Below, piece by piece: positions 1 to 11,564 of a DNA stretch of 64,000 bases (positions within the stretch are counted from its first letter, which is position 1; each line of letters opens with the position of its first letter). The DNA is from Cotesia glomerata. Its lineage: Eukaryota; Arthropoda; Insecta; Hymenoptera; Braconidae. The stretch spans positions 36,350,305 to 36,414,304 of the forward strand of contig NC_058158.1 in assembly GCF_020080835.1 (NCBI RefSeq), written 5' to 3'. Made by a program: the position numbers and the translations under genes. The notes below the pieces were generated by a model, which had not been told where the DNA came from, did no database searches, and saw only the letters and a program-made list of their open reading frames with translations.

Positions 1-1206
1 GTTTACGACTGAGCGAAATCGTTAATAAAAAACATTTGAGAATCATTAATGGAGGTTTTAGCATACGACTTCAGACTGAATCATAACCGACAAAAAGATG
101 TAATTTTAATCATTAATTATTTATTATTTTGTATTTTTTCGGGGCTTTGAATGTTTTTAAATATATTTTTTCGTTTTTTTTTGCGGTGAAAGTCAAATTT
201 TTAGAGCAGAAATGTATGAATTGATGGTAAATATGAGGCCGTAGCCTAAAAAATTCCTCTCTACTCGTTTCATAATTGTTTATTTAAGTCAACAGTTGAG
301 CGAGTCCTAAATACGAATTTAGGACACGCAGTGCTATTATAAAATAATTTTGAAACGCAATTACGATCCGTTATTGGGTTAAGTTTTACCATTCGTTAAT
401 TTGTTTGTCTTGTTGGAGATATTTTGACGATCTTTTACTGAAAAATCGCCGAGTGACGATTATTTTATCATCACGTGTACATGGGTGACGCCATCGCCGA
501 GACATCGACGCTATTCCGCCAACTTCGTTGAGAGTCAGCTACCTGGACGAGTACCAACCCGAGGGGTTCACTGCTGCCGCAGGGTGAGTCTGATCGCTAA
601 TCTAGCCCCAGGGTGTCCTCACCGCGATATCGCGATCAATTTTAGTGAATTTCACCAGTGTGATTTTTGGTGTAATTTTTTTTTTGTATTAATTTTTTTT
701 TGCGAAAGTAATTATTGAATTCCCTTCGGATTATCGAGACGTGTGTGACGACACTCAGAGGCACGGTACCATCGGGGTGTAGTTGTGTGGGTGTTCGTAC
801 ATTAAAACGTAGATTCAAAGTCTATAGCGTTCGATTCTTATTATTTATTTTTTTTTGTGTTCGAGACGCTGTCATTGAACCAACTTGTTTGACATTATTA
901 TTACTATTGTTAATGGTCTTATTGGTTGGGACATTGATCTATGCCGACAATTGAATTTGATTTCTTTTTGTTGTTGTTATTAAACGTAACGCCCGAGAAA
1001 TTTGGAGCTGCGTAATATGGGCGTAATACAGCTAGCCCGACTGAGGCGCCATCTCCGAGCGCGAGCCCAAACTTATCTCGAGCTTCAACTACCCAACCAG
1101 CTTAGTCGATTTACCGACCGTAATTAGTTATCCGCCGCGAGCCCGCCAAATTGTTGAATTTTTGAATCATCGTCAAATTAAAGCTACATTGTGTTTAATT
1201 TGCTAT

Positions 1207-1475
1207 TGCAAATTAATTAGGGAATTTGCGAGCCACCGACGGACCGAATTTAATTTTTTTATTTATTTGTTTTATTTAATTAATTTATGAGATAAATTAA
1301 TTGTTTATTACATTGTATTATTAATTATAAGTTAAATTGGGAATTTTGCGCGCCATTGACGGACTGAATTTAATTTTTGGTTATGATTAATTAATTTGAA
1401 GATCAATTAATTGCTTACGTCATCGTAGTATTAATTATAAGTTTTATAATTTATTATCTGCGAGCCACCGACGTA
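1207..1475. repeat. Tandem repeat, unit about 112-120 bp, three copies
   Basis: The word GCGAGCCACCGACGGA and its variants recur at 1228, 1348 and 1460. Each is preceded by a GGGAATTT-like or TTATCT stretch and the first two are followed by the same AATTTAATTTTT tail. The long AT part between the words (TTAATTAATTT, ATTAATTATAAG) is also shared. The copies are diverged, so the duplication is not recent. Internal tandem repeats of this kind are common in LTRs and leaders of retroelements, which is the only reason to link it to the motif at 1766. Confidence 0.6.
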
Positions 1476-1765
1476 TCCATGTTATGTTTGTTTCTTTTCG
1501 TTATTATTGTTCGTTCATTCGGCGAAGAATTAACTGTTATTATAGTAATTTTTGGTAAATTATTAATAATTCTTGGCGACTGTTAAAATGAATTGTTGAC
1601 TGGACATTCGGCGATTACAGTTTTTGTTTTTTTTTCTTTTCCCGAGCTTACTTAGATTTAAGCATTTTACGTTTCGCCGTTCATTCGAATTGTAAATCTC
1701 TTCGTCATCGACCCGCCGCCCGACGACAAACGACAACGACTTCGAATCGTGGAACGGTAAGTTCC

Positions 1766-1776
1766 TGGCGCCCAAC
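1766..1776 (+). other. Primer-binding-site-like motif TGGCGCCCAAC
   Basis: The 11 bases TGGCGCCCAAC match the start of the primer-binding site used by tRNA-Lys-primed LTR retroelements (complement of the tRNA 3' end plus CCA). The match does not extend beyond these 11 bases. A donor-like GGTAAGTTCC lies immediately upstream and a second GGTAAGCC downstream, as in retroviral-type leaders. No gag or pol reading frame follows, so at most this is a remnant. It could be chance or a host 5' exon. Confidence 0.2.
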
Positions 1777-2233
1777 TACTTTCGAAACCCAGGTAAGCCA
1801 TTTTAGGTGGTGCTCTCCGGCCCTGTCGACGCCAGTGCCGGTGAAAAGACCATTATAATATATATATATATATAATTATACATACACACATAAATATTTT
1901 CACTGACATTGGTAAGTTCATTAGTAATTGAAAACTCCATTGTTACTTTGTATTTTAATATGCAATATTTTCTTCGACGACTCAAAGCACCCATTTAAGT
2001 TATATAAATAAAAAAAAATATATATAATAATTTAAATAAAAATATATCATTACTATTATATGATTATTTTGTTATTATTTCTATTATTATACAAAAGTCA
2101 AGAAGGTCAAGAGTATTTTTAATGAATTTTAGAAATAAATCTACTTTATTTCATATTTTATTAGCAATTTAAAATGTTTTTTAAATTTTATTATATAAAA
2201 AAAAAATTATTATGTTCTCTTAACAAGTCTTAC

Positions 2234-2334
2234 CGGCTTTGTACTCCGTTTGTTTTATTAACTATATCATTATCTTTGTGCTTTTGGTCTACTGTCTCCT
2301 GATTGCTTTTATTTTCGTTATTATTGTCACCCAT
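2234..2334 (-). CDS. Possible first coding exon of an unrecognised minus-strand gene
   Basis: On the minus strand an ATG at 2334-2332 opens a 33-codon frame rich in Asn, Lys, Asp and Gln, starting MGDNNNENK, that runs into a good donor (GCCG|GTAAGA) at 2233. The same frame is open upstream to 2418. The composition looks like a hydrophilic, disordered N-terminus rather than random AT-rich translation, which would be rich in Phe, Ile and Tyr. No following exon could be identified between 1 and 2233. The product is not recognised; a spurious frame is quite possible. Confidence 0.2.
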
Positions 2335-5258
2335 TTTACTTGATAAAGTAAGTAATTTTTCACTGGCTTCTGTTTCAGTTTCGTACTCACTATTTAAATA
2401 AATTTCATTTACAGGCACTTACTTAATGTTAACAATATGGTGAAGTTATGAATAAAAGTGGACAATGGATAAATATTTAAACTCAGAAGTTAATGGAATA
2501 ATTAACGTATTAGTAACCACTGACATATGAAATGACAATCTCAAATGACTGTAGAGAAAGAATTGTACGACTAATTTTTACCACTAATCACATCTATCTG
2601 TTTTTAATATTAAATTTAAGATAACATTTTATTGATTATAAAATCTCACGAATGATTAAATGTATATTTAAGGTATGATTACACCTGCGAACGATTGATA
2701 AAATTTATGAACAAACATAACAGTTTTGAACCTCTTACTTAATTTTTATTGGTCATCAAAAGTTCTGAGAAAAATTTATAATCACAAAAAAAAAATTTAT
2801 CTTTTTAATCAATTTAAAAATATAAATTTAATCGATTAAGTTGAAGCTGGTGAATATTTGCATTGATTTAGAAGTAAAATTATATTGGTGCAAGCTGACT
2901 TTCATCTGAGTTGTTAGTATGCAATGTGACAAATTTATTTCAAGTAGAACCAAGTAAAGAGAATAAATGTTTTAAAATTGCAATGAATCTCACTGCATCG
3001 GTACAAAATCCATTGATTCATCTTGATATTCAGTCTTCATATCTGCGTCGTTCCGATTCAATTATATTTACAATTAAAAGATAAAAAAAATAACGAAGAA
3101 ATTCCATAAATTAATCGAACTCTAGTCGTTGATCAATAGAAGATTATAAATTTAATTTTATCTTATTTTCCATTCGATATATAAGATTTATATTATTTTA
3201 ATATCCGTATTTTTACTTTGCAGACATGTTCAGTATCTAGGCAAAGAAATAACTGATGGATTAGATGATGCTGCGGTATGATTTTTGTTATTTCTTAATA
3301 TATACGATGGTGATAATATTAAGGACATTTAAATAGCAGTTAGCAATCGCCTGGGCAAAGTTTATGATGACAAATCATGAACCTTTTTAATTATTCTATA
3401 TCATCATAGATATATTAATCAAAACATTCAATAACAAATAATCATTTTTCTGTTTATAATTTTTAATCAAATGATTACTCATTAGTTTTAATGACTCAGA
3501 ATATCCGTGGGTGTCTTTTTTTTTCTAATCGAATCGTTTCACCAGTTATTTAGATGTGCGTTGAATTAACTTGCATTATTCATTACTATTTTATATAAAT
3601 CTTAGAATAAAAATGAATGACCCAGACATTTTACATGTCAAAAGATCTGGAGTTCACAATAAAATGATAAAGGTCTTTAAAGTTTTCTATTTAATTAAAC
3701 TATGCACTTAAAATATTAATTGATTTTATTAAATTTCCACTCTTACAAAAGATTCCATTATTGCAAAAAATTAAATAAAAAATTATTATGGTCAGTTGTT
3801 TTTAAGTGAGAGTTTCTTGTTATTTATTTAAAGAGAAAGTGTTGAAGAAATTTATAGCTAATGATTTTATACTTTCCAATCATATTATAGATCCATCACA
3901 CGTAATAATTGAATAAAATATAAATTTTTATGATACTGAAATTAGCTGACAAGTGTCAATTGTTTTAATTCTTATAACAAATCAAATACAATAATAAAAA
4001 TTTCTATTAATAATTTTTTAAAATTTTAACATGTGGAATTTTTTTATTTAATTTTTTTTATAGTAATTTAATTGTAAAATTATAAAAAAATTTCTGTTTG
4101 TCAAATTCAATTTTTTTGTGAAATTAATTAATTTAAAATACTTGCCACTTTTTGATTGGAGTTGATATTATTTTTTCTTGCGAATTATTGTTACATTGAT
4201 AACCGTATATTTATCAATGTTAATGACGTTCCACGTACTTATCGTTGTTCCCTGATTATAATTAATGTATTGATGTATAGACTTGCAAGGAAAACCAGTA
4301 TTGTTCCAACTCCAGTCGAATATTTAGCATGCAGAGTATGCGTGGCCGTCGCGGTTGTAGCAAGCGGCTAAGACTGACGAGTATATATTTAGCTTCACGT
4401 GTACTGTACTGTCAGTTCAAACGAGTTTAAGCTGTAGTGGGGATTTAACAGTTCATGGATCATATTGTTAAAATAATCAATTTCTTGCACTTACTCATTC
4501 TTTCTTAAATTATATATGCGAATCTCTAATTTTGTTTTTAATTGATATTACTGAAAGTTATCTTTCGATTCAAGCACCAGGCACTTGATGTATTTCGCTC
4601 AAAATTTTTAAGGTCAGCTGATTATAATTAGATTTTATAGAACAGATATTAAATCTTTACTTTTTTGTTAAGAAAAATGACATGAATATTACATAAAAAT
4701 AATATCAATTCACTGGAAAAAATATTTAATACAATTACATCAATAAATAAAAAAAAAAGTTATCTCTGCGTGTCTATCTTTTACATCTTTTTTGTGGATA
4801 TTGACCCAGAACTAAAAAAATTTAGTTTACGTAGAGATAAATTTTTAATTTCAGGTCAAAACACTTTTGATAGCCTATTAATGATTAAATAAAAAAATTA
4901 ACGAGAAAAAAATAATATTGTCATTAAATTAAAAATATAGAATCAAAGAAGAGTATTATCTGAATATATTTTTATCAAAGCGATTTTTTGCTAATGATGT
5001 CGCCTCATTAAGGGATTCATGAATAAATACACAGTACCGTTGAGTTGGATGAAAATATACTTGAGATACTTTTATTTAAAAAAAAGTTTCAATAGATTTT
5101 TAAATACTGTGCATTAATATTTATATCAAAGTATTGATCGTTTAAATAAAATAAATTATCCTTAGGAAGTATTTGGTAATCGGACTAGATGACTTTTACC
5201 TGAGTACCAGTTAATGGACGGACTGATTTGTTTTTTGTTACAAAACTAATTTAATAGT
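2335..5258. other. AT-rich intergenic stretch downstream of IFT57
   Basis: Apart from the possible exon at 3224-3275, nothing coding can be supported. The stretch is very AT-rich with many homopolymer runs. A somewhat GC-richer patch at 4300-4440 contains a TATATTTAGC box and could be a promoter, but no gene follows it. The 3' end of the IFT57 transcript must lie just below 5259. Confidence 0.4.
3224..3275 (+). CDS. Possible isolated internal exon, plus strand
   Basis: A strong acceptor (a T-rich tract ending TTTGCAG at 3223) is followed by 52 bases open in only one frame, reading HVQYLGKEITDGLDDAA, and then GTATGA. The peptide looks protein-like, but no adjoining exons were found. A 33-codon frame starts at 3613 on the same strand and may or may not belong with it. 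The product is not recognised. Confidence 0.15.
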
Positions 5259-7838
5259 TTATTTTATTATCAATGTATTGGTCGTATTGTTCATGTCCTC
5301 TTGCATCTGAACTCTGTCACGAATTTTCGTGCACATAAGTGTATACTCTAAGACACCGACCCTCACGTTCATTTCTGATATCTCGGATTTTAATTTTGTG
5401 ATAGTTTTCTTTATGTTTATCAGTGGCGCTGTAGATAATTTTTATAATTAATGGTGTGATTACAAAAGATTCCAGAGCTTTTAAACACTTACTTCCGTCA
5501 GTCATGCTGGAGCCTCGCTCATCCATTTCTTTTTTCACTTGCTCTAGTTCATCTGACAATTTATTTAATGTACGCGTACGCTCCGTCACTCCGCCGCTCA
5601 CATCGCGATAGTGTTCTTTTATTTTTAATAGTTCTTCCTGTGAAAAAGTTTATCATAAATATAACATTTCATGAATGCTCTAAACTTACAACATAGACAA
5701 AGATAATGTCACAATTTAAAATACTATTTTTTCCACATGAAAAATTTGCAATACAAAAACTATTTTTTTTTTTTACATAATTATAATGCCGAATTATTTA
5801 TTATTAAAATTGATCTAAAACTAGTGACACAGTGGTTTAAATAAAATAAATAATACCTGTAGACCCCTGAATTCAACTAAGGTAGGCTCTAATTGTTTAT
5901 TGAGATACATTTCCCGCATCTTTATCTTATCGAGCGTATTTGCAATGTCCGTGTGCAATTTATCTAATTGATTTTTAGTGCCATTTAAACCCGTCGAAAT
6001 ATTGGCTCTCAGCTGCTTCATTTGTTCTAGGTGTGATCTCCAATCTCTGGAATCTACATAATTATTTATAAAATCAAATTTAAATATTAAATGACTCATC
6101 AGGTATTTTATAATTTACTAGCAGTGACTTGCCCGCTCCGCTGGGCGCTTTATAAAATTGTATTTTTAGATTTAAACTTGAAATTTAATTAGAATAATGT
6201 TTTAACTTGCACAGATTCCAAATTCTATCGAATTGGCATGTACCTTTTACCCATGTAATTATTATATCTAATATTTATTGTAATTTTCAATGTACAATCA
6301 TTATAACATTCCCGTGTCTTTCTTCCAAAAATAAATAATAATTGATATGAAAAAAAAATTTGTAATGAGCATTGAAAGTTTCAGTTAAAGAAATGGCAGG
6401 TCTCATAAGTGAAAAAATCTGCCTAGTAAAGTAAAAGATTCGGTTATTAACACTGGCCTAGTTATTGACATTTGCAATTTTATTTTGTTAAAAAAAAAAC
6501 AAGTCAACTCTAATAAATTAATAAATATAATTTTTTAATTATCAATTTTAAGAAAATTGTTTTTTTGAGAACATTTAAGTTTTTTAATTAGAATAAAATT
6601 GCAAGTGTCAAACAACTAGGCCAGTGTCAATAACTGGGTCTTTTACCTTATATAAACATAGCTAATAGAATTAGAAAATTTATTTTAAATAAATGTCAAT
6701 CGAATAGAATAAATTTAGTTACAACAAAAATTTATTATTTCTAAGTCAAAAAAATATAGATTCCGGATCAGTAATCACCAACATATCATATACTAAAACC
6801 TTCTCTGAAACACGCTGCTTCTAATGGTATAAGTATTAATCCGATCGGTTCAGTAGTTTTCACAGTAAAACCGGACAAAAAACCGGCTCTCCATTTATTA
6901 GTATAGATTTTTAAAAATAAGTACCTGTTTTTATAGTAACTTTAAGCTGAGGAAGAACACGCTCCAGTTCAAGTTTCCATTCTTCAGCGTCTGTTTGAGA
7001 CTCCAAAATATTATCAGGCTTCTGGACGTCTTCCTATAGAACAAGAACTTTATTTTTGCTATTAAAAAAAAATTTTGACAATAAATTACCATTGTTTTTC
7101 CGTAGAGTTTGGTGATATCATCAATGTGTAGAATGTCATCGTCTTCGTCGTCGTAATCGGCCATCATTTCTTCCTCAACTTTTTCTAAAATCAATTCGGC
7201 ATCATCATCCTCTATTTCTGGCTCTTGATCCGGCTCATCTGCTGGAATTTCAACTCTAAAAATAGCCCCAAAAACATATTATATTTACATTCAAATCACC
7301 AAATATTTAGTTATCATTTCAGCGCATACTTTTTCCATTTGAACTTGGAAGCTTTTATCGCTTGATCGGCCAAGCTATCTAGGACGTAAATAGCATGCTC
7401 TCCAACACCCTGTTTCAATTTATTCGGTGGAAATTCAACAGATACTCCGAATTCTTTTACATGGTCCATTATCAGTGCAATTATCGCATTAGGATCATCT
7501 GATTCTTGGGGTTGTTCAAAATTTTTTCCAGCTTTTCTTACTAGCCAGGCTGCTAATGAAGTAAATAAATAAAACTGCTCACCGGGATTTGTTGGTATGA
7601 CAAAGTAATGCCTAAAAAATATTTTAATTATTTAATAATCATGAAAAATTTAAATGATCAAATAAATTTAATAAATATACCTGTTAATTGGCTTCATTTT
7701 TAATTCTTGTACAAAGTCAGTGTCGTAATTTAATAGTTTTAATTTTTCCAACAAATCTTCCATGCGTACATTACTGACATAAGATGCTGACGGTGAATCC
7801 TCAACATCTATAACAATTTTAGCTGATTCACGAAACAT
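5259..7838 (-). CDS. IFT57: Intraflagellar transport protein 57 (IFT57/Hippi/che-13), 7 exons
   Basis: IFT57 is a core subunit of the IFT-B complex that carries cargo along cilia; in insects it is needed in ciliated sensory neurons. Exons read on the minus strand are 7838-7681, 7611-7330, 7255-7090, 7033-6925, 6053-5857, 5637-5493 and 5428-5259, all with GT-AG borders and matching phases, giving 408 aa (human about 429). The N-terminal part has the family signature (MKPINRHYFVIPTNPGEQFY, then the QPQESDDPNA region and the EFPPNKLKQGVGEHAIYVLD stretch). An acidic linker (residues about 150-200) and the segment DDITKLYGKTM follow. The C-terminal third is coiled coil with LEQVKKEMDERGSSMTDG, then TPLINIKKT, typical of the family's last exon. 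Intron 4 (6054-6924) carries two nested repeats. The gene shares its upstream region with CNIH4. The final exon is in a different frame from the open frame that reads through the donor at 5492, so it is easily missed by simple gene finding. Confidence 0.95.
6115..6905 (+). repeat. Dispersed repeat in IFT57 intron 4
   Basis: It begins near the word TTGCCCGCTCCGCTGGGCG and ends with a block including CGATCGGTTCAGTAGTTTTC and a CTCCATTTATTAGTATAGAT tail. Related sequence occurs on the opposite strand at about 25220-25410, inside the long-TIR element, including the blocks around CTTGAAATTTAATT, TTGCACAGATTCCAAAT and TCTCATAAGTG. The pattern (a CCCGC..GCGGGC-type head and a 'question whether to add a term' tail) resembles 3' regions of RTE-like non-LTR elements in insects, but I cannot assign the class. 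It is interrupted by the palindromic element at 6431-6646. Confidence 0.55.
6431..6646. mobile_element. Palindromic MITE nested in the intron repeat
   Basis: The two ends are imperfect inverted repeats of about 65 bp: left GTAAAAGATTCGGTTATT..ACTGGCCTAG, right CTAGGCCAGTGTCAATAA..TCTTTTAC. The arms continue inward through GACA[T/C]TTGCAATTTTATT. The centre is AT-rich. It carries no coding capacity and sits inside the dispersed repeat at 6115-6905, so it inserted later. Confidence 0.7.
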
Positions 7839-8256
7839 TTTTAATATTATTTTTCTCTAATTTTTTATCAGTGAATAATTATTCCGATCAATATTTAGCA
7901 TGTCACATCAGAATCCATTGTAAATCATAACAAATTCATGACATTTACACACCGTACACTTATAAATCATCATTTGATCACAACAAACCTAGAAATAATA
8001 TTTATTTAAATGTTGGTATTTTTTAATAGCTATTTATCTATTAATATCAATTTATCTGTCGGTAAAGACAATTGTCTGGTTACTCTCATTTGTTGCACTG
8101 ACGTTATTATAAACGTATAAATCAAGTGATGTGATAAGTAAATAAATAACTCTGTAAATTAATAAAATTAGTTTAATAAAATAGGAGATTAAATATATTA
8201 CAGAAATTAATGTATTTATAATTAACTTACTAAAAATTTATTAATAATCAACTACT
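7839..8256. promoter_or_regulatory. Shared divergent promoter region of IFT57 and CNIH4
   Basis: The two start codons face away from each other with only 418 bp between them, so both promoters must lie here or overlap. There is no obvious TATA box for either gene, as expected for housekeeping-type promoters. A T-rich tract and the short, less AT-rich patch at 8050-8110 are the likeliest core. Confidence 0.7.
8071..8083. promoter_or_regulatory. Candidate RFX X-box (one mismatch)
   Basis: ATTGTCTGGTTAC fits the X-box pattern RYYNYY-N1-RRNRAC except for one base (T where a purine is expected). RFX factors drive ciliary genes such as IFT subunits through sites within a few hundred bases of the start, and this site is about 235 bp upstream of the IFT57 ATG. 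The motif is short and degenerate, so it may be chance. Confidence 0.25.
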
Positions 8257-9156
8257 ATGACAATCTTATCCGAGTCACTTTTATTCGCATTCGCACTTCT
8301 TGATACAGGAGCTGTGCTATTTCTGCTGGTGTATTTTGTATCCTTTTTTATTATTATTATTTTCAATAGCAACAGTAAATTATTTATAAGTCGAAATTAT
8401 TTTTTTTTATTGTTGAATTTTTTTAGGTTAGTGTATTAAAAGACTCTAGTAACTTTTAGGGACTTTTTCATTAACTTTACAAGAGCGCGAAATTTAAATA
8501 AAAAAATTTTTCCTTAATTTACAATCTAGGTAATTGCATTATCGGATCTTGAGTGTGATTATTTAAATGCACAGCAATGTTGTGCAAGACTAAATAAGGT
8601 ATTAATTACATTTACTTATAATTGACTAGTAAATTTTTTATTATTTATTTTTAAAAAAAAATTAATTTGTGAATAAATTAAATAAGGATTTTATTTAGAA
8701 TGTAACTTGAAATTTTAATAAATCTTTTATTTTTCAGTGGATAATACCAAAGATAGCGGCACATAGTTTTTTGGATTTTTTAATGTTAATACATGGTCAA
8801 TGGTTGCTTGCACTAGTTAATCTTCCAATGACTATGTGGCTGTGTTATGAATATTTTACAATACCACGAGGTAACCTTGGTGTCTTTGATCCTACTGAAA
8901 TACACAACAGAGGTCAACTAAAGAAACATAATCGAGATTGTATGATTTACCTTGGATACAATCTTATATTCTTTTTCATCTATCTTTACTGGTAAATTGC
9001 TTCTATATTTAACTTACATTATTATCACATGCAATTAATAACTCTCCGTCCTGGCTATTAACACCACATAAATATTTTTTTGATTGCAGTTTGATAATAG
9101 CACTGCTGCGCGGAGACCCGATAAACAGAAAAGATGACGATGTCATTGAGTTTTAA
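8257..9156 (+). CDS. CNIH4: Cornichon family protein, CNIH4 type, 4 exons
   Basis: Cornichon proteins are ER cargo receptors that load membrane proteins into COPII vesicles; the CNIH4 branch is linked to export of GPCRs. Exons are 8257-8337, 8530-8598, 8738-8991 and 9090-9156, GT-AG with consistent phases, giving 156 aa (human CNIH4 is 139). Residues 5-27 form a first hydrophobic segment. [15 protein letters not shown] and LNKW follow, then hydrophobic segments around residues 60-85 and 120-145. The cornichon signature [19 protein letters not shown] is intact. The protein ends in a short charged tail ([15 protein letters not shown]). Its ATG is 418 bp from that of IFT57 on the opposite strand. 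ATTAAA and later AATAAA words follow the stop and could serve as polyadenylation signals. Assignment to the CNIH4 branch rather than cornichon itself rests on the DLECDY and [12 protein letters not shown] segments. Confidence 0.93.
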
Positions 9157-9831
9157 GTGAACCATTAAAAATTTACTAAGTGTTTGAATACTTTTTGTAC
9201 GCTTTTTAAACATCAATTTATTGTCGACATTATTTCAGTGATATTTCTATTTTATGGTTCTTAGTACGTATTTCATTATTCACGAAAAAATTTCGTAATT
9301 TAGCTACAAAAAAATCCATATTTCTTTATTTATTTTAATTATTCAATGTCATTGTAAGATTATTAAATTTGAAAGTAAAAACTGACGTAAAATAATAATA
9401 ACAATATTTATATTTTCTAGTCGTATTGATTAAACAATCATTGTCACATAAATATAATATTTCATTTTTTAAATATTTGTCACTACGAAAATATTAATTG
9501 GTTATGTCCTAAGTAATTTTTCAATTCAAATTTAAACTTTTATTAATAAAATAAAAAAAAAAAATAAACCAAACATTAAAAAAAAAGAACTTAAATATTT
9601 TTTCATAAAAAGTTTAATTAATATTTCCGGGTTTAATTTTCCAAAGATCTTTAGATCGATGATAAGTTAATAAATTAATCATTAATCAGTGCTGACATAA
9701 ACTTCATTTAATAACTTTCTAGTTAAATAAGGCTTCATTACCATACCAATTGAATATTTTATTTTTTTTAACGTCTGCTGAAATGTTAATATAAATCCAG
9801 TCTCAGCCTGAAGGTCAGCTACTTTAAAAAC

Positions 9832-9863
<32 letters not shown>

Positions 9864-9960
9864 TAACCAGTTACGATTAAACTAAATGTTACAGTAAAAT
9901 TAGATTTCTCGACGAAATCGATTGGTAAGTTAAACTCGATGATAAGCTAAATTTTTTTCA
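9157..9960. other. Intergenic stretch after CNIH4
   Basis: AT-rich DNA containing the presumed CNIH4 3' UTR (AATAAA words near 9547) and a 21-22 bp poly(A) run at about 9832-9854. Nothing else is supported. Confidence 0.5.
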
Positions 9961-10145
9961 AGGCTAATTTAAAAGCACGCGCGTTTGCCGGATTTTTAAA
10001 TAATCAATTTTTAAAAAGCGACCGCGCGCGCTTAGAGTTACAGGAGCGCCACTCTGTCCGTCAACAGCTGCGCAGGAGTAACTGCGCAGGACAAAAAATG
10101 GCGCGCACTGTCATGCGCCCTCTGGCGCGAATATTTAAGGCACCC
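9961..10145 (+). promoter_or_regulatory. GC-rich candidate promoter of the PLC-beta gene
   Basis: A short island of CG-rich words (GCACGCGCG, ACCGCGCGCGC, CTGCGCAG twice, ATGGCGCGCACTG, TCTGGCGCGAATATTTAAGG) stands out sharply from the AT-rich surroundings. The AATATTTAAG at the right end could act as a TATA-like element. It lies 1.4-1.6 kb before the PLC-beta start codon, so a 5' UTR intron or a long leader would be needed. Confidence 0.35.
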
Positions 10146-11564
10146 ACACAGAGACACAGAACTATCAATTATATTTAGTTTATTCCGCTGTACTCGGTGA
10201 TATGTGAGCAGGCTCCGTGAAATACCATCCAAATTATATACATAATAATATATATACATATGAAATGACAAACTCAAGCACTGACAGTAGTGACTGTTGA
10301 CATAGTACGTACGTACTTGTATCGCCTCTGGGTATGTTTTATATTTATTATTATAATAGTATTAGTTTAGTATTTGTGTTTGTATATACTAGCAATAGTA
10401 TTGGTAAGCAATGTAGTAATGATTGCGCGAGCGCTGGCTCACTTGTTCGCTCCAGCTATCAGGGTAATGTAGAATTTAATACTGTGTAGGTGAGAGAGGA
10501 AACTAAGAAGGAACTGGTGGCTGACTGCTAGTGAACATTGTGTGTTGGTGTTGTTACGGTGCTCTAGCTCGCTCCGAGTTTGAGCTGAGTAGAGGATCAG
10601 TAGCTTTCGGCTACAGATCAGTGTAGCTATTGCAGTCGCCCTGAAGAAGTATATATCAATAGCAAGTATCAACATCATCATCATCACTTCCAACCAGAAT
10701 ACACTTCCAATAACATTAATAACATCATCATTATCAACATCAGAAGATAAAATAATTTTATTTTAATTAAATACTCAGGTGACACTCGGCAAATGTTTTA
10801 TGAATTAACATAAAATTAAAATACGTTGTGTTATTCAGATGGAGATTATTGGGATTGGTCCATTGCAGTGTCATCATGATAGCCCTTGTCTCAGTTAAAG
10901 ACACAGTGTTGTTAAGTCGGAACACTGTATGGTTTATCGGGTGACTTAGTTGTTGGCATAGGGCTTATTTTATTGTCAATGTCCATCCGGGCTGGTGAGG
11001 AGGTGGAGGTACTCACCTCGTTGTCGTTGCCATTCCCGCAAGGGTCCTATCAACAAACGAAAATAATTAACGAGACAATTGACAAGGCTTCACCCTCTTT
11101 GTTATTATTGTTCGTGTGGTTGTCATACGGCGTTAACTTATTTCGACAATTTGTCAGCCAGAGAAGATAAACTTGATATATTTATCCGGGAAGTCTACTG
11201 GAGATATTAATGAGAGATAATTAATACACCGAGAGAGCATTATTTATTTCAATATCCCTAATAATAACAATAATTGTTATTGTTGTTATTATTATTATTA
11301 ATATTTTATTGTTATTTTGAATATTATGTGGATGATATTATAATAACAGTGATTCGTTATTTTATAAAATTGAGTAACGCCCTAGGCTAGGTTTTATTTT
11401 ATCAATACCTCCATGGATTAGTGATTATTTATTTAATATTCTATAATATTGACTCATATTGAGTTTCGTTGGCTTCCAAGTGCTTACGAGGCTATTGTTG
11501 GGAGAATTTCAGATCTTAAATAAAAAATAATTCTCTAGCAACTGGGATTGCTTACACACCAAAG
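10146..11564 (+). other. Presumed 5' leader region of PLC-beta
   Basis: Base composition is intermediate and the region contains several short open frames, the longest (65 codons) starting at 10973. None is recognised as a protein. If transcribed, they would be upstream ORFs. I see no second gene here. Transcription start and any leader intron cannot be placed from sequence alone. Confidence 0.35.

Larger units (their letters stand above)
1..2229. other. Left-edge non-coding stretch, possible retroelement remains
   Basis: No convincing protein gene is visible. Bases 480-600 and 1000-1140 are noticeably GC-richer than the surroundings and contain only short open frames (one of 36 codons starts at 1018). 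A segment at about 487-596 is open in one frame and ends in a good donor-like GTGAGT, but its upstream acceptor is poor, so I do not call an exon. The stretch also holds a three-unit tandem repeat and a motif resembling a tRNA-Lys primer-binding site, described separately. It could be a decayed LTR-retroelement end or a 5' untranslated region of a gene lying off the left edge. Confidence 0.35.

Noticed and set aside
5317..5601. Reading the IFT57 C-terminus straight through the donor at 5492 in one frame.
   Set aside because: The spliced reading (5637-5493 joined to 5428-5259) restores the family's C-terminal TPLINIKKT region; the straight reading gives unrelated residues.
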